DNA of 64,000 nt. Source: Pictodentalium vernedei (taxonomy: Eukaryota > Mollusca > Scaphopoda > Dentaliida > Dentaliidae). The stretch is taken from contig CM062294.1 in assembly GCA_031216915.1 (NCBI GenBank), positions 29,093,128-29,157,127 on the forward strand. The letters are read 5' to 3'. Shown here piece by piece: positions 35,186 to 46,976 of the stretch. Under the pieces are notes generated by a model, which saw nothing but the letters and a program-made list of their open reading frames with translations, was not told the origin of the DNA and did not search any database. Positions within the stretch are counted from its first letter, which is position 1. The number at the start of each line of letters is the position of its first letter. The translations under genes were made by a program, and so were the position numbers.

Positions 35186-35525
35186 GTATAATTTATTTAT
35201 TTACTGGGGTTTAACGACACTTTAACAGTCAAGCTCATATCGTGTCGGTGACAGTTTTACGGGTGGAGGAAGCCGAAGTACCCGAAGAGAACCACCGATC
35301 AACGATGAGCAGCTGCCAGCTCTCCAAAATCGTAACTCCGCACTGCAGCACAGACAGGGTTAGATTGGTTGGAGAAATACGCACCATCGACGTGCAGTAC
35401 GCCTTAGCACAGGGCGTCATCGTGCCCCCCCCCCCCCCCCATGTGGACAATCGGAGTGAAGTGCCTTGTCCAAGGACACAACGCGGGAGTCCGAATCGAT
35501 CGCTCAGACGGTCGCCCATCCAAGG
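35186..35525 (-). mobile_element. tRNA-derived SINE copy
   Basis: Matches 27229-27600: TTTATTTATTTACTGGGGTT tail, GGAGGAAGCCGAAGTACCC (35264), AAGTGCCTTGTCCAAGGACA (35459). It is interrupted by a 16-nt poly-C run (35425-35440). The tRNA-like head is degenerate. Confidence 0.75.
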
Positions 35526-35559
35526 ACTAACCGGGCTCTACGTTGCTTATCTTCAGTGA

Positions 35560-36575
35560 GTAGTAGGAGGTGTGGTAACCGGGCCTCATTGGGGAGGGAA
35601 TGAGGGAGGTGAAAGTGACGTCATAGTCACCTGACCTGGTGGTGCCATGTTTGGTTGTCACGGTAACCCGCGTAAGCGGCCATCTTGTGACGCCATCCCA
35701 TAGTGATACGTGGTGCTAGTGCGCATGCGCAGCGCGTGTTGTTAGGGTGATACGTGTTTCCGCCGTCCATTTACTGTTCTGGTTTCATTTATCTAGATCA
35801 CCCAATCAGTTCACTTTCCTAGCTCTCACAAACCAATCAGATTGCTTGATATCCCGTAATCTCTATGCAGACTTATCTCCCCTTATTACAACGAAGTCCT
35901 ATCCGATTCTCATCACCTCAGTCTCCAATGGCCAGGTCCCATGGAAACCCATTCTGTGAAACGTTTTTTAGTCATATGAGGCCATGAGGGCTTCCCTCAA
36001 TGAGGCCTAATTTAATGTCACTCTTAACCTCATTTCGATTGAGGCCATGAGGGCCCTGAGAAATCCCTCAATGAGGCCTCATTTACTACCCTTCTTAGCC
36101 AACTGTTGAGGATATCTATGGCCTGGTATTGTATTATTTGAGGATACCTATCGAGGATACTTTCTGGAGAATCCCTTTTTGTCGTATGAGGCTATGAGGG
36201 CCATGAGAAATTCCTCAATGAGGCCTCATTTACTATCCATCATAGCCTCATTTCTTTTGAGGACATGAGGACCATGAAAAAATCTCTCAATGAGCCTCAT
36301 TTACTATTACTCTTACCCTCATTTCGGTATTTGAGGATACCTATGGCCTGGTATTGTATTATTTGAGAATACCTATCGAGGATACCTTTTGGAGAATCTC
36401 GTTTTTGTCGTATGAGGCCACCAGGGCCATGAGAAACCCCTCAATGATGTCTAATGTGGTCTTACCAACCGCTTCCATCTTTTCCCCAAAGCTCCAAGGC
36501 CACTACCTGTCTATGGTCTATCTGTCCTATCATTAGCTTCTATAGAAGTCTTGTTCCATTGCGGCCTGGTACCAG
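35560..36575. repeat. Dispersed repeat with GAGGCCATGAGGGCC-type internal repeats
   Basis: The left part (GTGCGCATGCGCAG, GTGATACGTGTTTCC and CGGCCATCTTG) recurs diverged at 41640-41760 and inverted at 51120-51300. Positions 35975-36440 contain repeated units of the type TATGAGGCCATGAGGGCC ATGAGAAATCCCTCAATGAG plus a second unit with GGCCTGGTATTGTATTATTT. No coding capacity recognised. Confidence 0.65.
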
Positions 36576-36583
36576 TACTATTG

Positions 36584-36709
36584 ACTCGTCGAGCTCGTTC
36601 CAATGAGGGGTCATAACCTATGTTTTTGAGACAAAGAATGAAAAAAATTAGTTATGCAAGAATTGTTTTTGCTAGTGTCGTCTGCTTTTCATGTTAGGTA
36701 AAGGGTTAA
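36584..36709. mobile_element. TTAA palindromic MITE, half copy
   Basis: Starts at the apex CTCGTCGAGCTCG and runs through the right arm to GGTAAAGGGTTAA. The left half is missing, with the break exactly at the hairpin apex. A (TAAA)n SINE tail (36710-36755) follows directly. Confidence 0.8.
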
Positions 36710-36971
36710 AGTGTCGTTAAACCTTAATAAATAAATAAATAAATAATAATAATAATACATTTAGGTATCACCAACAGACTATTTCTTATATGTAAGATAC
36801 CCTAGCTAGCACAAGGTTAAGGGAATGTAAAGACAATACGGGCTTAGATGAATGGAACAATCTGGTTGTGCCTGTTGAAGACCCGACGCGACTGAGAGCA
36901 GAGTCGCAACAGGGCCGGCATAGCTAAGTAGTATGAAGGAGATCTGCAAGTCAATAATAGTGGTACATACA

Positions 36972-37139
36972 GATTATCATGAATATTATGTGCATGTCCT
37001 GTGATTTGTATCAGATTCTCGGCGGTGTCCAGAATGGGATCTCAACGAGCCGGCTTTGCCGGCGAGTTGTGGTTCCATCTTTGGACACCACCGAGAATCT
37101 GATACAAATCACAGGACATGCACATTATCATGATAATTC
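36972..37139. repeat. Foldback element with a nested palindrome
   Basis: Arms TGTGCATGTCCTGTGATTTG...CAGATTCTCGG and the complement. The loop region GAGCCGGCTTTGCCGGCGAG is itself a hairpin. Not assigned to a superfamily. Confidence 0.8.
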
Positions 37140-37177
37140 ATTTATCTAACAATTCTGTCACATAAACAAATTAAATC

Positions 37178-37428
37178 TTAACCCTTTACCCAACGTAACG
37201 GAAAAACCGGCCAATGCTATTTTCAAAAATCGCCAATTAATTTTCATTATTTTTTTCATTTTTTGTCTCAGAAACATAGGTTATGACCACTCGTTGGAAC
37301 GAGCTCGTCGAGCTCGTTCCAATGAGTGGTCATAACCTATGTTTTTGAGACAAAAAATGAAAAAAAAATAGTTATTCAAGAATTGTTTTTGCAAGTGTCA
37401 TCTGCTTTTCATGTTAGGAAAGGGTTAA
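37178..37428. mobile_element. TTAA palindromic MITE, copy 4
   Basis: TTAACCCTTTACCCAAC...GTTAGGAAAGGGTTAA. The core near 37262-37359 is palindromic, with ACCACTCG/CGAGTGGT-type arms where copies 1 and 3 have ACCCCTCG/CGAGGGGT, so the arm change is mirrored on both sides apart from one base. Confidence 0.88.
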
Positions 37429-37529
37429 ATAATTTTTAAACATTTTTGGGACATAATGTTCGGTCGACCACTGAAAAGCACATAGAATGTATCCATGCGC
37501 CTGTTATGATAGCCCGTAGCGCTACCGGA

Positions 37530-37675
37530 AACGAGTCGTCCATATGATAGGGAATCAGAATGAGTCGTCTATATGATAGGGAATCAGAATGAGTCGTCTA
37601 TATGATACGGAATCAGAATGAGTCGTCTATATGATACGGAATCAGAATGAGTCGTCTATATGATAAGGAATCGGA
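37530..37675. repeat. 29-bp tandem repeat, five copies
   Basis: Unit GAGTCGTCTATATGATAGGG AATCAGAAT with AGGG/ACGG/AAGG variants. No spacers. Confidence 0.9.
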
Positions 37676-39155
37676 ACACATTATGTGATACGTACCTTTT
37701 TTCGTGGTTTTCAGGCCAAAATCTTTATGTTTGTTAGGTAAAAAGATGTAAGGGTGGTAAAAGCCTATAGTATCGAATGACTACTAAAGTATTGGATCAC
37801 ACGACAAACGATGGTAACAATGGACAAGTCAGCAGTGGTGGTTTAAGATCTGTGAACGTCTTGGTGTGGTCCAGAAGCAGGGAGATGAATAGGGTTAGGG
37901 TCATAACTATCTTCAAATAGATATTCTCAGATAAGTATCCTATAAATGGTATCCTCCAATAATACATCACCAAGTGATAAATAATATCGATTAAGGAAAT
38001 GGGAAAAGGCAACGGTTGTCACGTCCCCTGAGTATTTTTCTTTACATAAGGTTGTAAACAGGGAATATCCCAGAGACAGATTATACTTGCCAGTGATGAC
38101 CATCACTCAAAATCATCCTCGAAGTGGCAGACTATACTTGCCAGAAAATCCAGATCGACTGCACCCTCGGGGAGAGGTAGTACCTTTGTGAGAGGACCCA
38201 ACCTCTCACACTGGTCCTCACCCGAGGGTCCAACCGACATCAGCCAAAAGAACACGTGCCGAGTATCTGAACCTGTTCCTCCTTCAACACGCCTAGACAT
38301 GTGAGAATTGATCATCTACAGCCATTGACGGTCGAAAGGGGCTTGTTCCCCATACCGTCCCTGCGCGCCTTCGGCGCGTGAAACCATTCCTTTCGGGATA
38401 TTCCAGACGTTGTCGCCTGCGTGGTGCAAGCTTGGTCGAGAAAAAAGGCTATGAATTTCTTCTCTCTCCGCGACTCACATGATGTCTTCTAATGGAACAC
38501 ATCACGCCAGAGTGCAACAGGGTGTCATCCGAAGTCTAAAGCGTGGCAGATGGCGCCTTGTGGAACACAAGCGACGACATGCAATTTTCCTGACAATGTC
38601 CAGAGTAAGAGAAATCGTGAACGTTATTATTCAGCCTGATGCGTGATTCGATTGGAAGTCGAATTTCCGATTGCAGGGTCCTACTTTCTACTTCTGTTGA
38701 AATTTACTATGGAAAACGCATCTTGAAAGTGCCTTTACCTTTGATCTGATATACCATCCGTGGACCCAAAAAAATCATACAGGATTGAGTCTGAACAGGC
38801 TTGAAGCTGGTGGGGTGGCCGGGGTTGCGGTTTGCTCCCCCCCCCTCCCCCGTCCGAACCCGTGACCCTGCCTGTCGGATTTATTTGTTATCCGTCGCAA
38901 AATTGGTGGTCGAACGCCAATATTTCCTATGAAAAGCGCTAATTTGAAACAAAGTTGATTCTTTCACGAAAACACAAATTTAATTATGCAAAACGCAAAA
39001 CACCTTTGTCAAATATCTTTTGTATGAAGGTGTTCACTACAAGTACATGACAACCCAGTAGTCATAATATGCGAAAACGTTTCGGTAAACGAAAGTAATT
39101 CTTTAAAACGATAACAATAAGCGATTGTTTCGCACCTATTTCGTTTATTATTGTT
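37676..39155. other. Unassigned spacer with small inverted repeats
   Basis: GCACCCTCGGGGAG...CTCACCCGAGGGTCC (38160-38230) can fold, and TGCGCGCCTTCGGCGCG (38361) is a small hairpin. No coding motif recognised. A short poly-C run lies near 38838. Confidence 0.45.
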
Positions 39156-39407
39156 TTAACCCTTTTTCTAACACAGTATTTTTAAAAAATGAATTAAATT
39201 TTACATTTTTCGAAAGCGAATTTCAGAATCTTTTAATAAAACCGTACAACTATGGATATCATTAGAACCAGCTCGTCGAGCTGGTTCTGATGATATCCAT
39301 ATTTGTATGGTTTTATTAAGAAAATTCCGAGATATTTGAGGCAGTGGTAGGCTTAATCTGGTTAATTTTCTGGTCGTTTTTGGCCGCTATGTTAGGTAGA
39401 GGGTTAA
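39156..39407. mobile_element. TTAA palindromic MITE, diverged subfamily
   Basis: Ends TTAACCCTTTTTCTAAC and GTTAGGTAGAGGGTTAA. The hairpin (about 39245-39325) has arms that differ from the main family (ATGGATATCATTAGAACC / GGTTCTGATGATATCCAT), but the apex AGCTCGTCGAGCT is the same. Confidence 0.8.
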
Positions 39408-39929
39408 AGAAGTACACTGAGTTAGATTTCAAGGTTATATCGACGATCAATAATCAGGGAACAGTGTCGGAAATTTTTAAACTCTCTAGCCCCACTACGT
39501 TGGAAAATTTTGAGATCCTAGCTTCCGGCCTGGGCCTGGAACAGTCGTCTTTAACTGCTATTGTTTCCTGACATTTTAACTAATGGGTTAAGGTAGAAAC
39601 ATGGTTAAATTTCAAATTAAAATGAAGTGCTAGTCAAACATATTGAAAACGAAAGATGATAAATTTGCATTGCCTAATCAGTTTACAGATTACGTGCCTG
39701 CAAACTAATTAAATTACAAGGATGTATGAAGGGATATGCGACGACAGTTATTAATTTTAATGCGGATTCATGCGTGTAATAAAATGTTCTGCGTCGAATT
39801 TTATATCTCATATCCATTGAAAACATAAATTCATGACAGCAATGATTTAAAAAAAATTGAAAATGATGAAAAATATTATGTCAGTATCAGATATGGATAC
39901 TATTTTTCAAAATTGTCATTCTGAAGAGG

Positions 39930-40400
39930 CGTCATGTTCCTAACGTTACCTCGGCAGTACAAGATGTCTTTTCTGCGTGATGTTTACCGAAATTTACAGA
40001 AATTACACAAAATAAGTTGCTTTCTTCAATCACAAACACTTTCCTCGCGATATTTGATAACCTAAAATCATTAGACAAATTCAAGCACCTGTGAAACGTC
40101 ACCTCGACAGTAAAAAGATGTCTTTTCCGCGTGGTGTTTACTGAAGGTCACAGACATTACGCAAAATAAGATGGGTTTTTTCGGACACAAACACTTCCCT
40201 CGCGATAATTGATAACCTAAAATCATTAGAAAATTCAAGCACATGTGAAACGTCACCTCGACAGTAAAAAGATGTCTTTTCCGCGTGGTGTTTACTGAAG
40301 GTCACAGACATTACGCAAAATAAGATGGTTTTTTTCGGACATAAACACTTCCCTCGCGATATTTGATAACCTAAAATCATCAGACAAATTCAAGCACCAC
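39930..40400. repeat. 154-bp tandem repeat, about three copies
   Basis: The landmark ACCTCG(A/G)CAGTA occurs at 39948, 40101 and 40255. The third unit is cut by the poly-G element at 40402. Reading frames here are by-products of the repeat. Confidence 0.85.
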
Positions 40401-40401
40401 A

Positions 40402-41502
40402 CAGGGGGGGGGGGGGGGGGCACCAAAAATTTGCAAGACACAGGGTGGGGGTGGGTGGGCCTCTTGCGTGCGCCAAAAATGTGCTTTGCAAATTTTTGAA
40501 TATTTAGAGAATATGTCAAAAATGAACTGTCATTTGGGTCCCAAACCTCAAAGATTATATCATACATTCCCTTCTTAACATAAATACAACCTCAAGTCGT
40601 CTTGTAGGTGATAACACTGTAATTAACCCTGTTTTTTCTGGGGATATCGCATTCGTTAGTAGGAGTCGGTGTCATGTCTGAGATCTAAAAAATGTGAAGG
40701 CAATATGTTTAGAAGATTCTCTTTGAATCACTAAGTTAAACCCAGATTAGTTGATCATTAATGCAATTTCTCGTATAATGTAGCTGTATGTTAATTCAAT
40801 CTTTTTTAACGACATCTCAACAACGAAGGTCATATCGTGTCAGCAAAAGGTTTATAACCTAGTTCAGGCAGGTTCAGATGCAACAATTCAGAATTTTCGG
40901 ACAAAATATCTTCAGGATAACCATCCCACAAACATAGCATCTAAGGCCATATACGTGTCACACGTTATGTAAGGGCAAGCTACTCAAGCTGTTCATCAAA
41001 ACCAATCAAACTATGGCCATATAGTGCCGCTTACTGTATCAACCATAAATGTAATAAAACGCTTAAAGTAATAAACTCTTAAATGTAAAAAGTTTATTAC
41101 AAGAAGCGTTGTGTTACATATAGGGTTGAAATGTACCAACCTTAAATCTAATACAATGCTGACTTTAATAAACACTAATGTAAAGAGTTTAATTACATTT
41201 AGCGTTATATTACATTCAGGGTTGATTTGCACCAACCCTAATTGAATTTGTGGTATCAGCCACTGTATCAGCCGGTACCGATACTGCTCGGCATTAGACA
41301 AATAAGAAAAACACCATAGCAAATGATCTCACTGAGTTTATAAACTTATTTTGGCTTTGAATGGGGATGGGTGGGGGTGGGTGTCTTAGAACAGTTGTAG
41401 AAAATTTGCATGTTGAGGTGGGTGGGTCTAAAAAGTGGCCGACACAAAAATAGCACCTAGTGTCTTGCAAATTTTTAGTGCCCCCCCCCCCCCCCCCCCC
41501 TG
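40402..41502. mobile_element. hAT-like non-autonomous element with poly-G terminal repeats
   Basis: Left end CAGGGGGG...GGCACCAAAAATTTGCAA (17 G at 40404-40420). Right end is the complement of GTGTCTTGCAAATTTTTAG plus 20 C and CTG. The 7-bp direct repeat CACCACA flanks both ends (40395-40401 and 41503-41509), close to the 8-bp duplications of hAT elements with CAG...CTG termini. The interior has repeated ACATTTAGCGTT/GTTTATTAC-type motifs and no transposase. It interrupts the 154-bp tandem repeat. Confidence 0.75.
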
Positions 41503-41509
41503 CACCACA

Positions 41510-42780
41510 TGTGAAATGGGATGGATGACTGTTAGTAATTTGTTATATGGTTTTCTACCCTGATCCCGTGGATCTCATGTGGTGGATCTCCATGTGTTTT
41601 TTTGTCCTTGTAACCCGAGAGATGTGACGCCTTTAGCATAGCGATAAGTCGCCTCAGTGCGCATGCACAGTGCACTTTGTTAGGTTGATGCGTGTTTCTG
41701 TCGACCATTTTGTATCCTGGGGGCCGCCATCTTGGTTGCTGTGGTAGCTCGTGGTTGCTGTGTGGCTAAAAACCCTCTAATACGAAAGGGGTATGGCTTG
41801 GAGGGTATGTTCGATTCGATGGGAATAGTTTTCTAGTTCGGATTTTCCCCAAATACTCGTTTACGTAGTATAATTACCCAAATAGACCTGGCAATCACCC
41901 CCAAATCACGAAAAACTACCGAAACGGCCTTGGCGATGTCCAACTTTGGGCTTATAAGAGTAGCAAGTATTGCTATAAGGTGCGTTCTATTATAATGGAG
42001 CACTTTACTGGATAGGATTCCCCCATAATTCTTGTTTTCTTCCTATTACAGATGCTTTTCTAGCTACTCTAACCCTAGCAGTTGATACAATCCTAGCTAC
42101 TCTTGTCTACCCTTTGTCACGACCTCTGCCCTCATCCAAGTCTTATAATTGCCAGTGAGACTGCTTGATTTTCCGTAAGCTGTACCTATTCCTATGGAGT
42201 TTCTTGTGCACAATGAAGGCCTTTATGATTCCTAAACCCAAAGGACGACTCGAATCTTCTCCAGTCGTGACTCAAACAGACACCGCTAGGACGACTCGAA
42301 TCCTATCCAGTTGTGACTCAAACAGACACCACTAGAACGACTCGAATCCTATCCAGTCGTGACTCAAACAGACATCGCTCGGACTACTCGAATTCCCCAT
42401 CGAGGAGAACATGAGTTATCGAGCATTGGCTCGACCGAGCAGACCTTTAGATCAGTCTAATTTGAGCACAACAGAAAATATGGATCAGTCGTATTGTGGC
42501 CTGTATGGTTGGAGAAAAACAACGCCGATATTTTCTTCTTCTTGGCGTCTATTTTAGGTTTCAGGTCCCCTCTTAAAATGATAGTTTACAACCCCCTTGT
42601 TATAGGTCTTCACCATTATCACTGGTTCCCACCACCTCTTGACGTAAGTTTACTCGAGAAGGCTTCTTAGTTTCCCAGTGTCGAGCCAAAGTCTTATTTG
42701 AATGTAAATTACGCATGACGTTTAAAAGGAATTGCCACAAACATGAACGTAATAGATCTCCAGCTTTAAGTGCATGATCC
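41510..42780. repeat. Dispersed repeat region with an internal tandem repeat
   Basis: Positions 41640-41760 resemble 35720-35800. Positions 42245-42375 hold three units of the type GACGACTCGAATC...CAGTCGTGACTCAAACAG. The GACTCGAATCC/CGAGCAATTG vocabulary recurs at 44080-45280 and 49960-50430. No coding region identified. Confidence 0.55.
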
Positions 42781-42790
42781 TATAGAATTT

Positions 42791-42860
42791 GCCAAAGAAA
42801 AGCAATCGGCGTCGACAGTGTCGTATACGACACTGTCGACGCCGACTGCTTTTCTATGGC
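42791..42860. repeat. 70-bp palindrome centred on GTATAC
   Basis: GCCAAAGAAAAGCAATCGGC and its complement flank GTCGACAGTGTCGTATACGA. The inner 40 bp are perfect, with two or three mismatches outside. Confidence 0.85.
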
Positions 42861-43513
42861 GGGTTTTTTTTATTATTATTATTTATCTGTTGCGTTGTTT
42901 GATTCGAAGGTAAGCTCTAAGCTGTATTGCAAGCATCAGGGAAACCTGGCCAAACTATATATTGCCGAAACACCGCACAATTTGAGCGCAATTATCTTAT
43001 TTTGGCACAGCGTTTACCGTCGTTATTTGGGAAGAATTTAAAGGCCTGCGTCCGAGTGATTTCATATTCTTCTCTGCAAGTCATCTCGGTATTTGGATAT
43101 ACCTACAACATAGCTCCTGTACAGCTCCTAGCACACATATGGCTCCTAGTTCATATACAGCTCATGGTAGTCTGACCATCGGCTTCCATCTTGTCTTGAA
43201 ATATCTGTTCTGTGATCAGTGTGTTTTGTAGTCACCTTTAGTATTGTGCTCTACCGGCGTTGCATCCTTGTACCATTACTGTCTTGTACCATTACCATTG
43301 GCTACCACTATTCTGTTCAGTGCTAGAATGGCTATTGTTAAACATTACTAAATAGTGGAATCACTACGGGTCTTAATACACTACTGCAGTGCTGGAAATG
43401 AACAAAATTGACGGGTGCAGTTTTAAGCTCCCGCGAAATCTGAGACGAGAGTAAATTGCACCCGTAAAATGTTAGTATATGAATTTTCGAGGGTCTACCA
43501 AACACAAGAAACC
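42861..43513. other. Unassigned spacer
   Basis: Short repeated motifs (TACAGCTCCTAGCACACATA and similar) but no coding signal. Confidence 0.4.
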
Positions 43514-43738
43514 TTAACCCTTTGAACCCGAGTGGCTACTTTTCCAGCAAGGAACATGATACGGCATAACGTTATAAAATAGGATGGCTGTTCAGTAAAT
43601 GTGTGGGGGTAGACCAATCAGTATATTCAACGTGCACGTTGAAAATATTGATTGGTCTACCCCAAATAATGAATATGGACTCTTCAAATTGCTGCCATTC
43701 AACTGGCATGGCAGATACCACTAGTGTTCAAAGGTTAA
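43514..43738. mobile_element. TTAA foldback MITE, second family
   Basis: Ends TTAA-CCCTTTGAAC and GTTCAAAGG-TTAA. The core GGGTAGACCAATCAGTATAT ... GATTGGTCTACCC is palindromic around AACGTGCACGTT. It shares the TTAA-CCCTTT terminus and central palindrome plan of the main family, but the sequence differs. Confidence 0.8.
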
Positions 43739-44448
43739 ATGTATAAGGAATTGCTTATGACAGTAACTTGCTACTGGCCACAGAGTGCTGCTTTCTCAAA
43801 ACGACACACATTTATCCTCACAGTATATTGGTGTTCCATAATATTTTTCAACGAGTGCATTTTTCAGCTCCCATAAAGTAGAAAACACGGGTGCTAACAT
43901 GAGCAATTACACTCGCACCAGTCTCATTTCCAGGACTAAGGTTCCCAGTTCATATCACTATCAAAGATGTCTTCCACTTCCAGAAGCAGTCAAGTATAGT
44001 CTACTTGCTCAAACAACTTTTTCATACGTATTCCAATTTCCTCTAATAAGCTATCGAGCAATTACTGAAAACGTCATCACTCGGTCGACTCGAATCCCAT
44101 CGAGCAAATGAGCTATAGAACAGTTGCACGAATAAGTGTCTCCACATATGACTCTTGCGCTCATCTCGGGACGAGGGTGGATTTCATAACCACAGTCGTT
44201 TCCAAAAACGGACTCTCTTAGTAGGATTCCAAGCTCTTATACAGGTCCTGATAGTCTTACGATCGGCTTCTACTTTGTATTAAATTATCTTTATTACTTT
44301 TCAAAGCCTGATTAACTGGGATTTCCGGGTTTGATTATAAACGATAACTTCACAAGTGAATTATGCAATCAACAATTGGGTAATGTATCCGTGCGCGCAA
44401 ACGAAGGCGCTTTTCCGTGGGTGTAATGGGGACTTCATTGTTTTTTGT
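43739..44448. other. Unassigned spacer with dispersed-repeat words
   Basis: Contains GACTCGAATCCCATCGAGCA-type sequence shared with 45180-45250 and 50330-50430. No coding signal. Confidence 0.4.
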
Positions 44449-44699
44449 TTAACCCTTTACCCAACATGAAAAGCAGACGACACTTGCAAAAAACATTCTT
44501 GAATAACTATTATTTTCATTTTTTGTCACAAAAGCATAGGTTATGACCCCTCGCTGGAACGAGCTCGACGAGCTCGTTCCAACGAGGGGTCATAACCTAT
44601 GTTTTGGAGACAAAAAATGAAAAAAATAATGAAAATTAATTGGCGATTTTTGAGAATAGCGCTGGCCGGTTTTGGCCTTTACGTTAGGTAAAGGGTTAA
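44449..44699. mobile_element. TTAA palindromic MITE, copy 5 (reverse orientation)
   Basis: TTAACCCTTTACCCAACATG...GTTAGGTAAAGGGTTAA with the internal asymmetric segments reversed relative to copies 1 and 3. The apex here reads GAGCTCGACGAGCTC. Confidence 0.9.
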
Positions 44700-44737
44700 A
44701 TAATATAATTATCGTTAATAATGAAAAGTAATAAACA

Positions 44738-44893
44738 GAGTAATCGCTTGACTAGACTGGTTACGTGAAATAATTCATTCGAGGCGAGGGACTATATTGT
44801 AAAACACTCGACTGCATTCCCGCACTCGTGTTTGTACAACGTCCCTCACCTCTCGTAAATTATTTCACGTAACCAGTCCAGTCAAGCGATTAC
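44738..44893. repeat. Foldback element of about 156 bp
   Basis: Arms AGTAATCGCTTGACTAGACT GGTTACGTGAAATAAT and the complement ending AGCGATTACT, with inner GAGGCGAGGGAC/GTCCCTCACCTC. Confidence 0.85.
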
Positions 44894-45312
44894 TCTCTGT
44901 GTCCTTTGATTCGTCTTCATTGTCGTTACCCAATACTACAGTCTTCTACTGCCCGCATAGTTGGGTACCATTACTGTCTTGTACCATCAGTACTAGCTAC
45001 CACTGTTCTGACCTGTGCTAGATTGTGGTGCTACTACGGCTCTTATTACCTACCATTACACTACTTCAGTTCCCATCATTATCAAAGTTGTTTCCCACTC
45101 CTAGAAGTAGTCGGATGTAGTCTATTTCCTCTTTTCATACCTATTCCCCATGTTCCCCGAATGAGCTATCGAGTATCGAGCAGTTACTGAACATGACTCG
45201 AATCACATCGACCAAATGAGCTACCGGGCAGTTGCTCGTAATTGCTCAGTGAGAAATGACCACAAGAGCAATTGCTCGAACGAGTGATTCCATATACAAC
45301 ACCACGGCCGAG

Positions 45313-45631
45313 TACAGTTAAAACTAGAAGTCCTGTCACGAATAGTGCTCTTATCTAGGCTTAATTGCGTGTTGGAATTGCGCGCAATTGCCATATCGAA
45401 TGGCATCCAAAGCACGGCAAGTTCTCTTGGTTACTCATAGCAAACACATGCAATGTTTCTGCCAATGGACCTCCGGGTTACCCGGAGGTCCATTGGCTGA
45501 AACATTGCTTGTGCACAGGTCATATATACAGAATTTGGTAGCCTTACTATGGTCATAACCGCGTAGATTAACGCGCAGATCAACGTGCTATTTGTGCGCA
45601 TTTCATGACAGGACTTCTAGTTTTAACTGTA
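45313..45631. mobile_element. Tc1/mariner-like MITE, 319 bp, copy a
   Basis: TACAGTTAAAACTAGAAGTC on the left and GACTTCTAGTTTTAACTGTA on the right (TA target, CAGT ends). Centre CCAATGGACCTCCGGGTTAC CCGGAGGTCCATTGG is a perfect hairpin. A near-identical copy lies at 57021-57338. Confidence 0.9.
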
Positions 45632-46705
45632 GGCTGACCATATTCACCATCATCTTTCCATTCGTGCTTGGAGAAGACGTGATTACTGCATGTATGGGTA
45701 GTCCATAACCTTTCAATTAGCATCAGATGCTTGGTGTTTAAAAGCACGTTGTGCCCATGGGTTAGGGTCGAGGGTCGGCACACCTGGTGATGATATTCCG
45801 CGCATCTGACAATGAGGTGGCGATCGATGGGTCAGCAGCTGTAAGCCCCCAATAGCTACCAGACCACGGGAGATGTATGGCGTGTCCATGTCTCAGCTGG
45901 CCGCCCTTGTCTTCTAACACGCTATTGTTTCTGAGACAGGTCATGCACCGGAATATCAGCCTTTTGACCGATTTCCCGGATCACAGTCTTAGAATCACAA
46001 ACTCTGCCAGCAGTCCACGTTTCGCTCTGCGCGCCGCGGCGCCTTTCTACCCAGCATCCACCTTCTTCCGCTTCTGCATCAACCTCTGGATGGTGGGGTT
46101 ATTTTCTTGTTTGAGATTTTCAACGATGGCCGTCACCCTCTCTGGTGTATCTATCTCTGTTGACGTATTCTCGGAGATTATCCGATATAGTCGATGGACA
46201 GGCATGTCCAAAATGACAATGCTTAGTGTTGCTAGGACTATAGTTAGCGAAGCTGGGTACAGCTCACACGTCGCCGTGCCCAACGCATGCCCAACAAATG
46301 GATCAGTTTCTTGGTCAGAAATCAGATTTGGGTGGTTCTCTGTGGGGATGAGCATAAATATATAGGCTGCTGGCGCATAAAACTATCGGACTGTGGTGCC
46401 CAAAGTCTTCGTCATCGCAGCGTCTAGCCCCGTATCTTGTGTAAAGCATCATAACCCCGTAGTCGCCCATGACACCAATCTGGTCAACTGCGTGAGGTCG
46501 CCCCAAGTACTGTTTACTCCACCCTCCGCCCTGCTGCCAGCGCGGAGAGTCTTTCTCGATTTTATCTGCAGTTCTGCATCAATCCTTGGTTGATTTCGAT
46601 ACCTATACGTAGTATCATCATCCTCTCCTGTGTGTGACGCTCTGTGGCACTAGCGTCCTCTCCTCCAGACGATGATGAGAGAATGTCATAGCAGTCCATG
46701 TTGCA
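45632..46705 (-). pseudogene. Unrecognised broken coding relic
   Basis: This GC-richer block reads as coherent protein on the minus strand across frame changes. It opens with an ATG frame (about 46699, MDCYDILSSSSGGEDASATE). After a shift, an open stretch interrupted by a TGA and a TAG leads into an intact C-terminal stretch (46047-46355) containing LYPASLTIVLATLSIVILD, a likely membrane helix, and ending in basic QKRKKVDAG. Further short frames follow down to the MITE at 45631. I recognise no family. An endogenous viral or mobile-element relic and a host pseudogene are both possible. Confidence 0.4.
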
Positions 46706-46976
46706 GTTGCTGAATTCCTCAAAACAGAACAGCTACACTAACCTCTCACTTTGTGAAACTTCATATCACCCGCTGCCTGAATCTAAAATACTCATGAACC
46801 CCACAACATAAATTTGTAATCTGGCATGCTGAGATAGCAAGCAGAAGGGCTTCGCACATGTTGACACGTAGTGTCTATATATTATACAATACAGCCGGGC
46901 GTGGGCAAAATTTCCACAGCTGCAATAATATTAGGCCCCAAACGTTAATTATAGGAATAATCATCAAAAAATTTAA

